Source: JAICWY01 sp964531205 (lineage in GTDB: Bacteria; Vulcanimicrobiota; Vulcanimicrobiia; Vulcanimicrobiales; Vulcanimicrobiaceae). From it: DNA of 21,821 nucleotides. Under the pieces are notes generated by a model. It saw nothing but the letters and a program-made list of their open reading frames with translations, made no database searches and had not been told where the DNA came from. This document shows, in pieces, positions 8,549 to 15,288 of the stretch. Made by a program: the position numbers and the translations under genes. The stretch's first letter is position 1. Each line of letters opens with the position of its first letter. The DNA lies in NCBI GenBank assembly GCA_964531205.1, contig CAZHGH010000053.1:1-21821 (forward strand). The letters are read 5' to 3'.

Positions 8549-9586
8549 ATGCGCTCTTTCTGTCGTTCTATTTCCATACTCGTCGTTGCAAGCTTGGCTG
8601 CTTGCAGCGGCGGAGCCAATTCATCGTTACCGGCAACCTCGACGGCCGCAACGTCCGTTAACGGTGCGGGCACGGCGCCGCAAACGGTGTCGCGCCGCGT
8701 CGTGGACAGCAGCGGAGCCGTCCGCTCCATTCTCTACACCGTCCAAGTGGAGCGCAGCGGCCGTGTCACCGCCGGCCCGGCCAATGCACGCCGAACGCTG
8801 GCAACGAGTTCGAACAATCTGCTCTACAACGGCGGCCCGATACAGCCCGCGCCGAAGATGTATGTCGTCTTTTGGGGCAGCACATGGAGCTCTTCGACCG
8901 GCGACCCGCGCGGCGTGCGTACATATCTCACAAACTTCCTTACTCGCGTGGGCGGCAGCAGCTGGCTGTCCACCGTTACGCAGTACACGCAAAGTGACGG
9001 CGCAAACGTAGGAAATGCGGCGGGAAGCCTCGGCGGAACGTGGATCGACACGTCGTCCATTCCAAGCCTCACCGGAAGCTCGTATCAAAACTATCTCGCA
9101 GCCGAAGCAAAGAAGGCGGCAACGCATTTCGGCGACACAACCGTAAACGCGAGCTACGTTATTGCGCTTCCACACGGCGTCAAGGTCAACGGCTTTGCGT
9201 ACACGAGCAACTGGACGTGCTACTTCTTCGGTTGCTATTGCGCGTGGCATAGCACAGGATCGGCGTCGAACGGAGCGACGATCGCGTACACGAATCTGCC
9301 GTATCAACCCGACGCAGGCGGGAATTGCGGGCAAGGCATCGTCAATTCGCCCGGATACAATGACGGCGTGAGCATCGTTGAAGGGCACGAGCAAGCGGAG
9401 ACGGAGACCGATCCGCAACTCAATGCGTGGTACGACTCCAGCGGCAATGAGATCGGTGATAAGTGCGCGTGGACGAACTTGCAAGACACGCAATTCGGTG
9501 GAACCACGGTGGGGACGAATGACTTTCCGACGCAGCCGCTGTGGAGCAACGCAGCTAACGGCGGCGCGGGAGGATGCGTCCAATAG
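8549..9586 (+). CDS. secreted lipoprotein with a possible HExxE metal site
   Basis: The 345-residue product starts with a lipoprotein signal (hydrophobic 8-18, lipobox LAAC with Cys19), then a Ser/Thr/Ala-rich linker to about residue 95. A globular part follows, with PAPKMYVVFWGSTW near 100-113 and a conserved-looking block GHEQAETETDP at 279-289, then AWYDSSGNEIGDKCAW at 293-308. The H280-E281-x-x-E284 arrangement plus nearby acidic residues resembles the C-terminal block of Exordium/phosphate-induced-protein-1-like extracellular proteins and could bind a metal ion. Six cysteines in the globular part (224, 229, 231, 260, 306, 343) suggest disulfides. Function is unknown. ATG 8549 follows a strong CGGAGGC site; a terminator lies about 100 nt after the stop. 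Confidence 0.8.
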   Translation: MRSFCRSISILVVASLAACSGGANSSLPATSTAATSVNGAGTAPQTVSRRVVDSSGAVRSILYTVQVERSGRVTAGPANARRTLATSSNNLLYNGGPIQPAPKMYVVFWGSTWSSSTGDPRGVRTYLTNFLTRVGGSSWLSTVTQYTQSDGANVGNAAGSLGGTWIDTSSIPSLTGSSYQNYLAAEAKKAATHFGDTTVNASYVIALPHGVKVNGFAYTSNWTCYFFGCYCAWHSTGSASNGATIAYTNLPYQPDAGGNCGQGIVNSPGYNDGVSIVEGHEQAETETDPQLNAWYDSSGNEIGDKCAWTNLQDTQFGGTTVGTNDFPTQPLWSNAANGGAGGCVQ

Positions 9587-9735
9587 CTCTTGCCCGGCCA
9601 TCGCCTAAACGAACGTCCGCAACGTTAAAGATGCAGCGTTCCGGGAACGAACGCAGTGTCGAATAACCAATAGGTAAAAACGATAAGGTAAAGAGCCCCA
9701 ACATCCAGTTAGAGGCTCTTTCCTTTTTTGGCGTT
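9587..9735. other. convergent intergenic region with small palindrome
   Basis: This 149-base interval separates the lipoprotein gene (+) from the flagellar-operon tail (-). Besides the terminator at its right end it contains a perfect 6+1+6 palindrome, CGTTCCGGGAACG, at 9637-9649. No convincing ORF or RNA gene is visible here. Confidence 0.5.
9687..9729 (+). terminator. intrinsic terminator, probably bidirectional
   Basis: AAAGAGCC at 9690-9697 pairs with GGCTCTTT at 9714-9721 around a 16-base loop. GG at 9687-9688 can add two pairs with CC at 9722-9723 across a bulged T, and TTTTTT follows at 9724-9729. This ends transcripts from the lipoprotein gene. On the minus strand the same stem is followed by TTATCGTTTTTA, so it may also end the flagellar operon, whose last gene stops at 9736. 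Confidence 0.85.
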
Positions 9736-9999
9736 TTATTCGATGCGGTAGCTGCCGCTGACATCGACGCTCAGCCGGCGGCCGCCGATCGTGACGTTGC
9801 GCAGGTGATGATCCCAAAATGTCAGCACGTGAATGACGACGGGACGCAAACGCGCCATCAGTTGACGCGCACGCTGCGAGACGGCTACGGCGTCGCGCAC
9901 CCATTTCGGATGTTCGCGCGGAAGCGGCGGCGTTTCGAATTCGTCATCGGGCAACAGCGCCAGAACCGGCGCGCTGCCTGCAAGCTCAATGCGCGCCAT
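9736..9999 (-). CDS. small protein of unknown function after the sigma factor
   Basis: ATG at 9999 (minus) gives 87 residues, MARIELAGSAPVLALLPDD onward, ending TAA at 9738-9736. The start overlaps the sigma-factor 3' end by 14 nt and has AAAGGTG as a ribosome site about 5 nt upstream, which decides the start over the longer frame from 10050. The sequence is an acidic, Pro-rich N-terminal third (PDDEFETPPLPREHP), a probable basic helix (about 37-60, RDAVAVSQRARQLMARLRPVV) and a short beta-like tail. There is no signal peptide. I do not recognise the family. Its place as last gene of a flagellar sigma operon makes a regulator or chaperone of that system plausible, such as an anti-sigma partner, but it lacks a recognisable FlgM motif. 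Confidence 0.65.
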   Translation of the reverse strand: MARIELAGSAPVLALLPDDEFETPPLPREHPKWVRDAVAVSQRARQLMARLRPVVIHVLTFWDHHLRNVTIGGRRLSVDVSGSYRIE

Positions 10000-10678
10000 G
10001 AAGCACCTTTCGTAAATTCCGAAGCGCCGCTTGATGCAGTTGCGAGGCACGTTGCGGTGAGATTCGCATGGCCTCGCCGATTTGATGCAGCGACTTGCCG
10101 CCGTAGTAGTGCAGCGTCAACACGTGCTGCTGCCGTGCCGGAAGCTTCGTCAGTGCACGTCGCACGCCGACGGTCTCGTCGCGATCGCCGGTAATCAGCG
10201 CGGGATCCGCAGTCCAGTCGCCTGAAAGACGCTCACCGCAAGGCAACGGCGTGTCGAGCGAAAGGGGCGTGTAACGATATGCATGCATAATCGCGCGCCG
10301 CAAGGCCGGACGGCGTTCCTCCATCTCCGTGCGCGTCGGAAGCGTGCCGGATTCCGCCGCAAGTGCGAAACGCTCGCGATCCGCTTCGCGAAGCTCGCGT
10401 CTTACGCGCTCCGAGACCGGATCTAAACGCCGTAAACCGTTGAGCATCGTTCCTGCGATAATGCGCGGCGCATATTGCTCGAGCGAAAGTCCGCGCGACG
10501 GATCGTAGGAATCGACGGCACGGATCAAACCGACACAGCCTTCGCCGACGAGATCGTCGATATCACTCCCCGGAACCATGCGCTGCACGCGGCGTGCGAT
10601 TCGTTTGACCAGGGGAAGGAGACCGCGAATCTTCGATTCGCGCCCCTCGACAAGCTCGGGGTCGTTCGACAAGCTCAC
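9986..10678 (-). CDS. fliA: FliA/WhiG-type sigma factor (sigma-28 family)
   Basis: The 230-residue product has sigma region 2 near residues 20-80 (LLPLVKRIARRVQRMVPG, IDDLVGEGCVGLIRAVDSYD, YAPRIIAGTMLNGLRRLD), a short region 3 and region 4 near 175-228 (LPARQQHVLTLHYYGGKSLHQIGEAM then a helix-turn-helix ISPQRASQLHQAALRNLR). There is no region 1.1. This is the layout of the sigma-28 group that directs RNA polymerase to flagellar and motility promoters. The GTG start at 10678 overlaps the stop of the rod-binding ORF (GTGA). The first dozen codons (SLSNDPELVEG) lie in a dispersed palindromic repeat, so the ancestral start was probably different. It ends 14 nt inside the next small gene. Confidence 0.88.
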   Translation of the reverse strand: MSLSNDPELVEGRESKIRGLLPLVKRIARRVQRMVPGSDIDDLVGEGCVGLIRAVDSYDPSRGLSLEQYAPRIIAGTMLNGLRRLDPVSERVRRELREADRERFALAAESGTLPTRTEMEERRPALRRAIMHAYRYTPLSLDTPLPCGERLSGDWTADPALITGDRDETVGVRRALTKLPARQQHVLTLHYYGGKSLHQIGEAMRISPQRASQLHQAALRNLRKVLHGAH

Positions 10679-10684
10679 GATGAC
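10642..10684 (-). repeat. tandem copy of dispersed palindromic repeat at a gene junction
   Basis: Read on the minus strand this contains GTGAGCTTGTCGAACG followed by CCCCGAGCTTGTCGAGGGG, two units of a TGAGCxTGTCGAA element. Each unit can fold as a short hairpin with loop GCTTG. It supplies the last codons and stop of the 50-residue rod-binding ORF and the GTG start and first dozen codons of the sigma factor. Another copy lies at 13783-13805. Confidence 0.75.
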
Positions 10685-10827
10685 AGGCGCTTTGCGAGCA
10701 GCTGGGCGAATTCGTCGACGAAGAGATCGCCGTAATCGCCGAATGCGCTAACCAACGGTTGGAGTACGGGGCGCAGCAGCATTGCTTCGAACTGTGCACG
10801 CACGCGTTCCACTTCTACGCTATCCAC
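10675..10827 (-). CDS. short rod-binding (FlgJ N-terminal-like) protein
   Basis: A 50-codon frame on the minus strand runs from GTG 10827 to TGA 10677-10675. It contains RAQFEAMLLRPVLQPL (residues 10-25) and then DYGDLFVDEFAQLLAKRL (30-47). This pattern of an amphipathic helix starting QFEAMLL, a Gly turn and a DEFAQxLA helix matches the flagellar rod-binding domain at the N terminus of FlgJ, which caps the growing rod. The muramidase domain found in many FlgJ proteins is absent, as in single-domain forms. It overlaps flgG by 8 nt and shares GTGA with the sigma gene. The last residues come from the dispersed repeat, so the natural C terminus may once have been longer. Confidence 0.78.
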   Translation of the reverse strand: MDSVEVERVRAQFEAMLLRPVLQPLVSAFGDYGDLFVDEFAQLLAKRLSS

Positions 10828-11548
10828 GCGTCAAGTTGTCCGCAATGCGCATCATTTCGTCTGCCGCTTGAACGCCTTTCGCGTTTGCTTCATAGGCGCG
10901 CTGCGCGGCAAGAATCTCCATCATCGCCTCGACGATGGTAACGTTGGACTGCTCGAGCATGCCGAATTTTATCGCGGAGGCGCCCGGCGTACCGGCATCG
11001 ACGCGATGCGGTCTGCCGGCATTAGCCGTAGCAAAGAACAACGTGCCGCCCGCGGACTGCAAATATTCGGGAGATGCAAAGGCCGTGAGCCGTATTCGCC
11101 CGCACGTAACGCTTGCGTGGGCAGTGCGCGCCGTAACGTCGCCGCTTTCCGAAACGACGACGGAGAGTGCATTCTCCGGAATCCGCACACCGTCTAAACG
11201 CCACCCCTGCGCGTTGCGCAGATAGCCGTCGGCCGAGCGCGAGAATTCGCCGTCACGCGTATAGGCAAGCTTGCCTTGCGGATCGACGACGGTAAAAAAT
11301 CCCGCACCATCGATTGCGACGTCGAAGGGACCGCCGCTGTGCATGAGTTTGCCTTGCGTGAACAACGTATGCGTGCCGATCGAGGCGGTCGCAAGCGTGC
11401 TGCCCGACGGCGACGCCACATCCGTAAAGGATGCGGCTGCGCCTTTGAAGCCTGCGACGTCGGCGTTCGCAAGATTTCCGGCAATGACTTCGAGGTTTTG
11501 CTGCTGCGCCGCCATACCGCTGGCGGCTGCGAACAACGCGCGATTCAT
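10820..11548 (-). CDS. flgG: flagellar distal-rod/hook-basal-body protein FlgG-like
   Basis: The 242-residue product has the rod-protein layout: an N-terminal helix MNRALFAAASGMAAQQQNLEVIAGNLANADVAGFK (1-35 region), a central beta domain with the FDVAIDGAGFFTVVDPQG signature near 75-92, and a C-terminal helix EQSNVTIVEAMMEILAAQRAYEANAKG. These proteins form the flagellar rod, which transmits torque through the cell envelope, and are exported by the type III apparatus rather than by a signal peptide. FlgF and FlgG are hard to tell apart; the C-terminal helix and normal NLAN motif favour FlgG. The start overlaps the flgF stop by 4 nt (ATGA). Confidence 0.87.
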   Translation of the reverse strand: MNRALFAAASGMAAQQQNLEVIAGNLANADVAGFKGAAASFTDVASPSGSTLATASIGTHTLFTQGKLMHSGGPFDVAIDGAGFFTVVDPQGKLAYTRDGEFSRSADGYLRNAQGWRLDGVRIPENALSVVVSESGDVTARTAHASVTCGRIRLTAFASPEYLQSAGGTLFFATANAGRPHRVDAGTPGASAIKFGMLEQSNVTIVEAMMEILAAQRAYEANAKGVQAADEMMRIADNLTRG

Positions 11549-12150
11549 TTGAGTGCTCCAACTTGCGTACTCGCACGTTCGCGGGTTTGGTCGATGGCGA
11601 CGAGCACTTTTTGCGCGGTTTCGAAGGAACGCTGCGCAGTCAGAACGTCGATCATCTCGCCGATCGCGTCCACGTTCGACGCTTCTAAAAATCCGCTGCG
11701 AACGCTCGAACCTGCCTTCAACGGAATGCGGTCCAGCGTCTTACCGTCACGAACGATTGCGCCGTTTGGTTCAATAGTTGCGCCCTCAGGTACAATGATG
11801 GGCGCGCCACGTTCGCCGAGCAGTACGCGCCCGGCGTCGTCAACCAGATGCGCGAATCGATCGCGAATAAAGGCGCCGTTTCGCGTTTGCACGACTTCGC
11901 CTTGCGGCGTGCGGAGGCGGAACGCGCCTGCGCCGGCGATGGCCAAATCGAACTGCCGGCCGGTACGGCGAAATGCGCCCTGACTCTCATCGGTAACGCG
12001 ACGAAGCGTGACGCCCGACGAGTCGATAAAACCGCGAACCGCGCTTTTGCGATAGCCGTCCGTCGAGCCGTTTGCGAGATTTTCAGCCGCCACGTCGAGC
12101 CGTGTACGCGCCGCGGACATCGCACCCGCGGCCCATCCGATTCCATCCAT
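11545..12150 (-). CDS. flgF: flagellar proximal-rod protein FlgF-like
   Basis: The 201-residue product is a divergent, short rod protein: N-terminal AAGAMSAARTRLDVAAENLANGSTDGYRK, central FDLAIAGAGAFRLRTPQGEVVQTRNGAF and C-terminal SGFLEASNVDAIGEMIDVLTAQRSFETAQKV. It is shorter than FlgG and its NLANGSTDGYRK motif departs from NLAN-TxGFK, so it is assigned as the FlgF paralogue; Bacillus FlhO is an alternative name for this role. It is first in a compact operon flgF-flgG-rod-binding ORF-sigma-small protein. No Shine-Dalgarno precedes ATG 12150, and a sigma-28-like promoter lies only 9 bases upstream, so the mRNA may be leaderless. Confidence 0.83.
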   Translation of the reverse strand: MDGIGWAAGAMSAARTRLDVAAENLANGSTDGYRKSAVRGFIDSSGVTLRRVTDESQGAFRRTGRQFDLAIAGAGAFRLRTPQGEVVQTRNGAFIRDRFAHLVDDAGRVLLGERGAPIIVPEGATIEPNGAIVRDGKTLDRIPLKAGSSVRSGFLEASNVDAIGEMIDVLTAQRSFETAQKVLVAIDQTRERASTQVGALK

Positions 12151-12159
12151 GCGCGCATG

Positions 12160-12187
12160 ATACGGGCGCCGTATGGCCGAAACTTGA
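12160..12187 (-). promoter_or_regulatory. candidate sigma-28 promoter for the flagellar operon
   Basis: On the minus strand TCAAGTTT (12187-12180) resembles the sigma-28 -35 box TAAAGTTT at 7 of 8 positions. After 12 bases GCCCGTAT (12167-12160) resembles GCCGATAT at 6 of 8. Usual spacing is 11 in Escherichia coli. The -10 ends 9 bases before the flgF start at 12150. ATACGG-CGC-CCGTAT forms a small inverted repeat covering the -10 box. Promoter use by the operon's own sigma factor is inferred. Confidence 0.5.
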
Positions 12188-12194
12188 CCGCAAT

Positions 12195-12581
12195 ATGACG
12201 AGGTTCGGAACGCTACCTTCGCTCATTGTCGCCGCTACGGTGCTGTCCGGCGCGCTTGCAGCGTGCTCGACAACGGAGAAGTTGCGGGCCTCAAACGATC
12301 CGATCGCGGCTAAAGAGCAGCAGCAGAGCACGGCGCTCAAGGCTCGTTATAAGGATGTCATCACGGGTACGGACGTAAAAGGCGAGACGCTCGTCGTCTT
12401 TGTCGACGTAAATAATCTCTACTCGATGGATGAGCCGGCAGAAGACGCAATGAAAGCAGATGCGCTCGCGCGATGGAAGCGCATCTGGAGCGCGGCGCAT
12501 CCCGGCAAGCATGCCAAGCTGAACGTGGTCCTGCGCGATTACTACGGCAACGAGGTCTTCAGAGAAACGACGCGCGCGTAA
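12195..12581 (+). CDS. small lipoprotein of unknown function
   Basis: ATG 12195 gives 128 residues. The frame is open further upstream but overlaps flgF, and only this start gives a signal sequence. MTRFGTLPSLIVAATVLSGA leads to the lipobox LAAC with Cys24. After lipidation the mature part is about 105 residues, with a helix-like KLRASNDPIAAKEQQQSTALKARYKDV, a strand ETLVVFVDVNNLYSMD, an amphipathic segment and the tail LNVVLRDYYGNEVFRETTRA. I do not recognise the family. It is 3 nt before the mannosyltransferase gene and divergent from flgF. No clear ribosome site is seen. Lgt and LspA for its maturation are encoded downstream in this window. Confidence 0.78.
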   Translation: MTRFGTLPSLIVAATVLSGALAACSTTEKLRASNDPIAAKEQQQSTALKARYKDVITGTDVKGETLVVFVDVNNLYSMDEPAEDAMKADALARWKRIWSAAHPGKHAKLNVVLRDYYGNEVFRETTRA

Positions 12582-12584
12582 GTG

Positions 12585-14284
12585 ATGACGCGCAGAGATT
12601 ATTGGAGTGCGGCGGCATTCACGCTGCTGGACCTGTTATTATGCGGCGTCCGGTATTGGTTTCCACCCGAGCGTTACTTCGATGAAATCTACTATCCGCG
12701 ATCGGCCGTTGAGTATCTCAAGTGGCAGCCGCAGTATGAATGGACGCATCCGCCGCTCACAAAGCTGATCGTCGCGCTTTCCATTTTACTCTTCGGCGGC
12801 GTACCGGCGGGCGACACCGGATACGGTTGGAGATTTCTCAACGTCGTCATCGGTGCGGCGCTTGTCTTTCTGCTCTACGTTTTCGCTAAACGCCTGACCA
12901 ACTCGACGCTATTCGCCTCTGTCGCCGCGGCGTTTATGGTATTCGACGGCTTTCATTTTACACAGTCGCGCATAGCAACGCCTGAAATTGCGGTCGCGTT
13001 CTTTTCACTGCTGATTCTCTATGCGTTTTACCGGTACTGGAATGCGATAGCAAATGACGATGGCACGGACACGCCGCCACGGCAAACGCTCGCGCTCCTG
13101 GGCGGCATTTCGATCTTCGCAGGTGTTGCGATAGGCACGCTACTCATTGGACGCGTTGCGCATCAATCGCCGGCTGCGGTGGAACTGATGACAGCGTTCT
13201 GCATCTTCACGATCTATGCAGCCGGACGGCTCATTTTACGGCCGCGGCCGCGTGCGCTGTTTTGGATCTTTATCGTAGCGATCGCGTGCGGACTCGGCGC
13301 AGCATCAAAATGGAACGCACTGTTCGATCTCGTCCTGGTCATGGCGTTCGCCGTCGGCATCGTACTCTTTCCGCGGCCGAAGTGGCGGCTTCCGCTCGAT
13401 GCTTTCGTTGCCATCGTGATGTCGGTGACGATCGGCCTCTATCTGGCGTCGTACATTCCGTTCTTCTTTACGCATCCGCCCGCGACGTACGAACAGCGCA
13501 GCGATTTAAGCGGGGTGATGGACCTACAGGATCAGATGTACACCTACCACGATGTCACCGTGACGCACAATGCGCCGCATCCGTACAGTTCGAAGTGGTG
13601 GGAGTGGCCGCTGCTCTATCAGCCGGTCGTGTATTGGGATAAAGACAGCCGCACAGGTAAGAATGCAAATAATCCCAACGCCTGTTGCTTTTCAGAAATT
13701 ATCTCGCTTCCGAATCCGCTGACATGGTGGTTCGGATTGCTCAGCGTGCCTTTTTTGGGGTATTTGGCGCTTCGCACGCGTCGTCATCCTGAGCATGTCG
13801 AAGGGCGCGGCTATCTGCTGCTCTTTGCAGCGTACTGGATCCAATGGCTGCCGTGGATTGNNNNNNNNNNNNNNNNNNNNNNNNNNNNNNNNNNNNNNNN
13901 NNNNNNNNNNNNNNNNNNNNNNNNNNNNNNNNNNNNNNNNNNNNNNNNNNNNNNNNNNNNCGCGGCTATCTGCTGCTCTTTGCAGCGTACTGGATCCAAT
14001 GGCTGCCGTGGATTGCCTCGCCGCGCATGCTCTTCGAGTACCACTTCTTTCCGAACGACGCGATCATTTTGCTGGCGGATACAATTGCGTTGAAGTGGCT
14101 ATGGGATCGCGCGCAAGGTACGCCGGAACTCGAGCAGTACGCACGGTATGGCCTCATCGCATTTATGGCAGCGACGCTCGTGCTCTTCGCGTACTTTTAT
14201 CCGGTCCTCGCGGGCATTCCGATGGTTTGGGCCGATTGGAACGCGCGCATGTGGTTTCCCCACTGGATCGTCGGACCCGGATGA
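12585..14284 (+). CDS. GT39-family protein O-mannosyltransferase (Pmt), split by an assembly gap
   Basis: Collapsing the duplicated 55 bp and 100 N at 13806-14015 gives one frame of 514 residues. It is a polytopic membrane enzyme of the dolichyl/polyprenyl-phosphate-mannose protein mannosyltransferase family. RYFDEIYYPRSAVEYL (near 31-46) holds the Asp-Glu pair, HPPLTKLIVALSILLFG follows, then many hydrophobic segments, SRIATPE, and the extracytoplasmic block NAPHPYSSKWWEWPLLYQPV. The end has SPRMLFEYHFFPNDAIILL. Family members transfer mannose to Ser/Thr of secreted proteins, mostly in Actinobacteria and fungi. In-frame peptide RRHPEHVEGRGY before the gap comes from a dispersed repeat in a loop. 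ATG 12585 is preferred over GTG 12582. The stop is 5 nt from the convergent fabH. Confidence 0.9.
13783..13805 (+). repeat. dispersed palindromic repeat inside the mannosyltransferase gene
   Basis: The core CCTGAGCATGTCGAAGG is at 13788-13804, preceded by GTCAT. It closely matches the first unit in the sigma gene. It is in frame and encodes HPEHVEG in an inter-membrane loop. It can fold with CCTGA pairing to TC(GA)AGG around loop GCATG. The duplicated 55-bp contig overlap begins immediately after it at 13806. Confidence 0.75.
13806..14015. other. scaffold gap with duplicated 55-bp contig ends
   Basis: 100 N occupy 13861-13960. Bases 13806-13860 equal 13961-14015 at all 55 positions. Collapsing the duplication restores the mannosyltransferase frame through to TGA at 14282-14284. 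This is the same artefact and overlap length as in tpiA. Confidence 0.93.
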
Positions 14285-14289
14285 CTACG

Positions 14290-15288
14290 TCAAGTCCAGG
14301 TCAGCACGGCGCCCGCGCTCACGAGGCCGCCGCCGAAGCCGACAACCAGAATGCGATCGCCTCGTTTGACGATGCCTTCGCGAACTGCGGGAATGAGTGC
14401 AAGCGGAATGCTTACCGCTGACGTATTGCCGTAATATTCGAGGCTCGTAAGCGTCCGTTCGCGCGGGAAATCCATACGTTTGCAGAGCGCTTCGATCATG
14501 CGCATGTTCGCGCTGTGCGGTATGAACCAGTCGATGTCGCTCAATTGAAGTCCCGCGCGCTCTAAGATCCGTCCGGCGGTTGCCGGAATGTTCTCCAAAA
14601 CCCAGCGGTATACGTCGCGCCCTTGCTGACGAAGCAGACCGCTCTCGTCGCGTACGCCGTCGATATCGCGGCGCGTCGACGTGCGATACAGTGCACCGCC
14701 TGCGCTGCCGTCCGAACCCGCGTCCATACCGGTGAGCGCGCACGCTTCCGCATCGTATTCGATCAGCATCGCGGCCGCGCCGTCTCCGAACAGTACGCAC
14801 GTAGCGCGATCGGTGTAGTCGACCGATCGCGTTAACGCTTCACCCGTGACGACAAGAGCGTTACGCGTTTGTCCGGAACCGATGAGCGCTGCAGCGAGAT
14901 TGAGCGCCGAACAAAATCCCGCGCAGGCCGCGCTTATGTCCAGCGCGCCGGCGCTCTTCGGAATTCCCATGCGATCTTGCACGAGCGCCGCAACGCTCGG
15001 ATAGATATAATCCGGCGTCGTGGTTGCGACGATGACGTATTCGATGTTCTTCAGATCGACATCAGGAAAACCTTGCAGCAAATTTTCGACTGCCGCGATA
15101 CACATGTCGCTCGTGTATTCGTGTTCCGCAACGCGCCTGCGTTCGTGTATCCCCGTACGCTGAACGATCCACTCGTCGGTGGTATCGACCATCTTCTCGA
15201 AGTCCGCGTTGGTCAGCACGGCGCTCGGAACGTACATGCCGTACGCAGAAACGCGAACCGGCGCAGCGACGCGGGCGATACTCTTCAT
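14290..15288 (-). CDS. fabH: beta-ketoacyl-ACP synthase III (FabH family)
   Basis: The 332-residue product condenses acyl-CoA with malonyl-ACP to begin fatty-acid synthesis. The catalytic triad is visible: Cys122 in LDISAACAGFCSAL, His258 in FIPHSANMRM and Asn288 in EYYGNTSAVSIPLAL. TTDEWIVQRTGIHERR near 36-51 and the C-terminal VGFGGGLVSAGAVLTW are typical. It overlaps the leuB stop by 4 nt (ATGA), so the two are probably co-transcribed although pathways differ. A branched-chain acyl-CoA primer would link it to leucine metabolism, but specificity cannot be read here. Related 3-oxoacyl-ACP synthase III enzymes in secondary metabolism are an alternative. Confidence 0.95.
   Translation of the reverse strand: MKSIARVAAPVRVSAYGMYVPSAVLTNADFEKMVDTTDEWIVQRTGIHERRRVAEHEYTSDMCIAAVENLLQGFPDVDLKNIEYVIVATTTPDYIYPSVAALVQDRMGIPKSAGALDISAACAGFCSALNLAAALIGSGQTRNALVVTGEALTRSVDYTDRATCVLFGDGAAAMLIEYDAEACALTGMDAGSDGSAGGALYRTSTRRDIDGVRDESGLLRQQGRDVYRWVLENIPATAGRILERAGLQLSDIDWFIPHSANMRMIEALCKRMDFPRERTLTSLEYYGNTSAVSIPLALIPAVREGIVKRGDRILVVGFGGGLVSAGAVLTWT

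Noticed and set aside
9637..9649. 13-base palindrome CGTTCCGGGAACG as an operator
   Set aside because: It lies between converging genes rather than ahead of a start, with no second copy noticed; recorded only in the intergenic entry.
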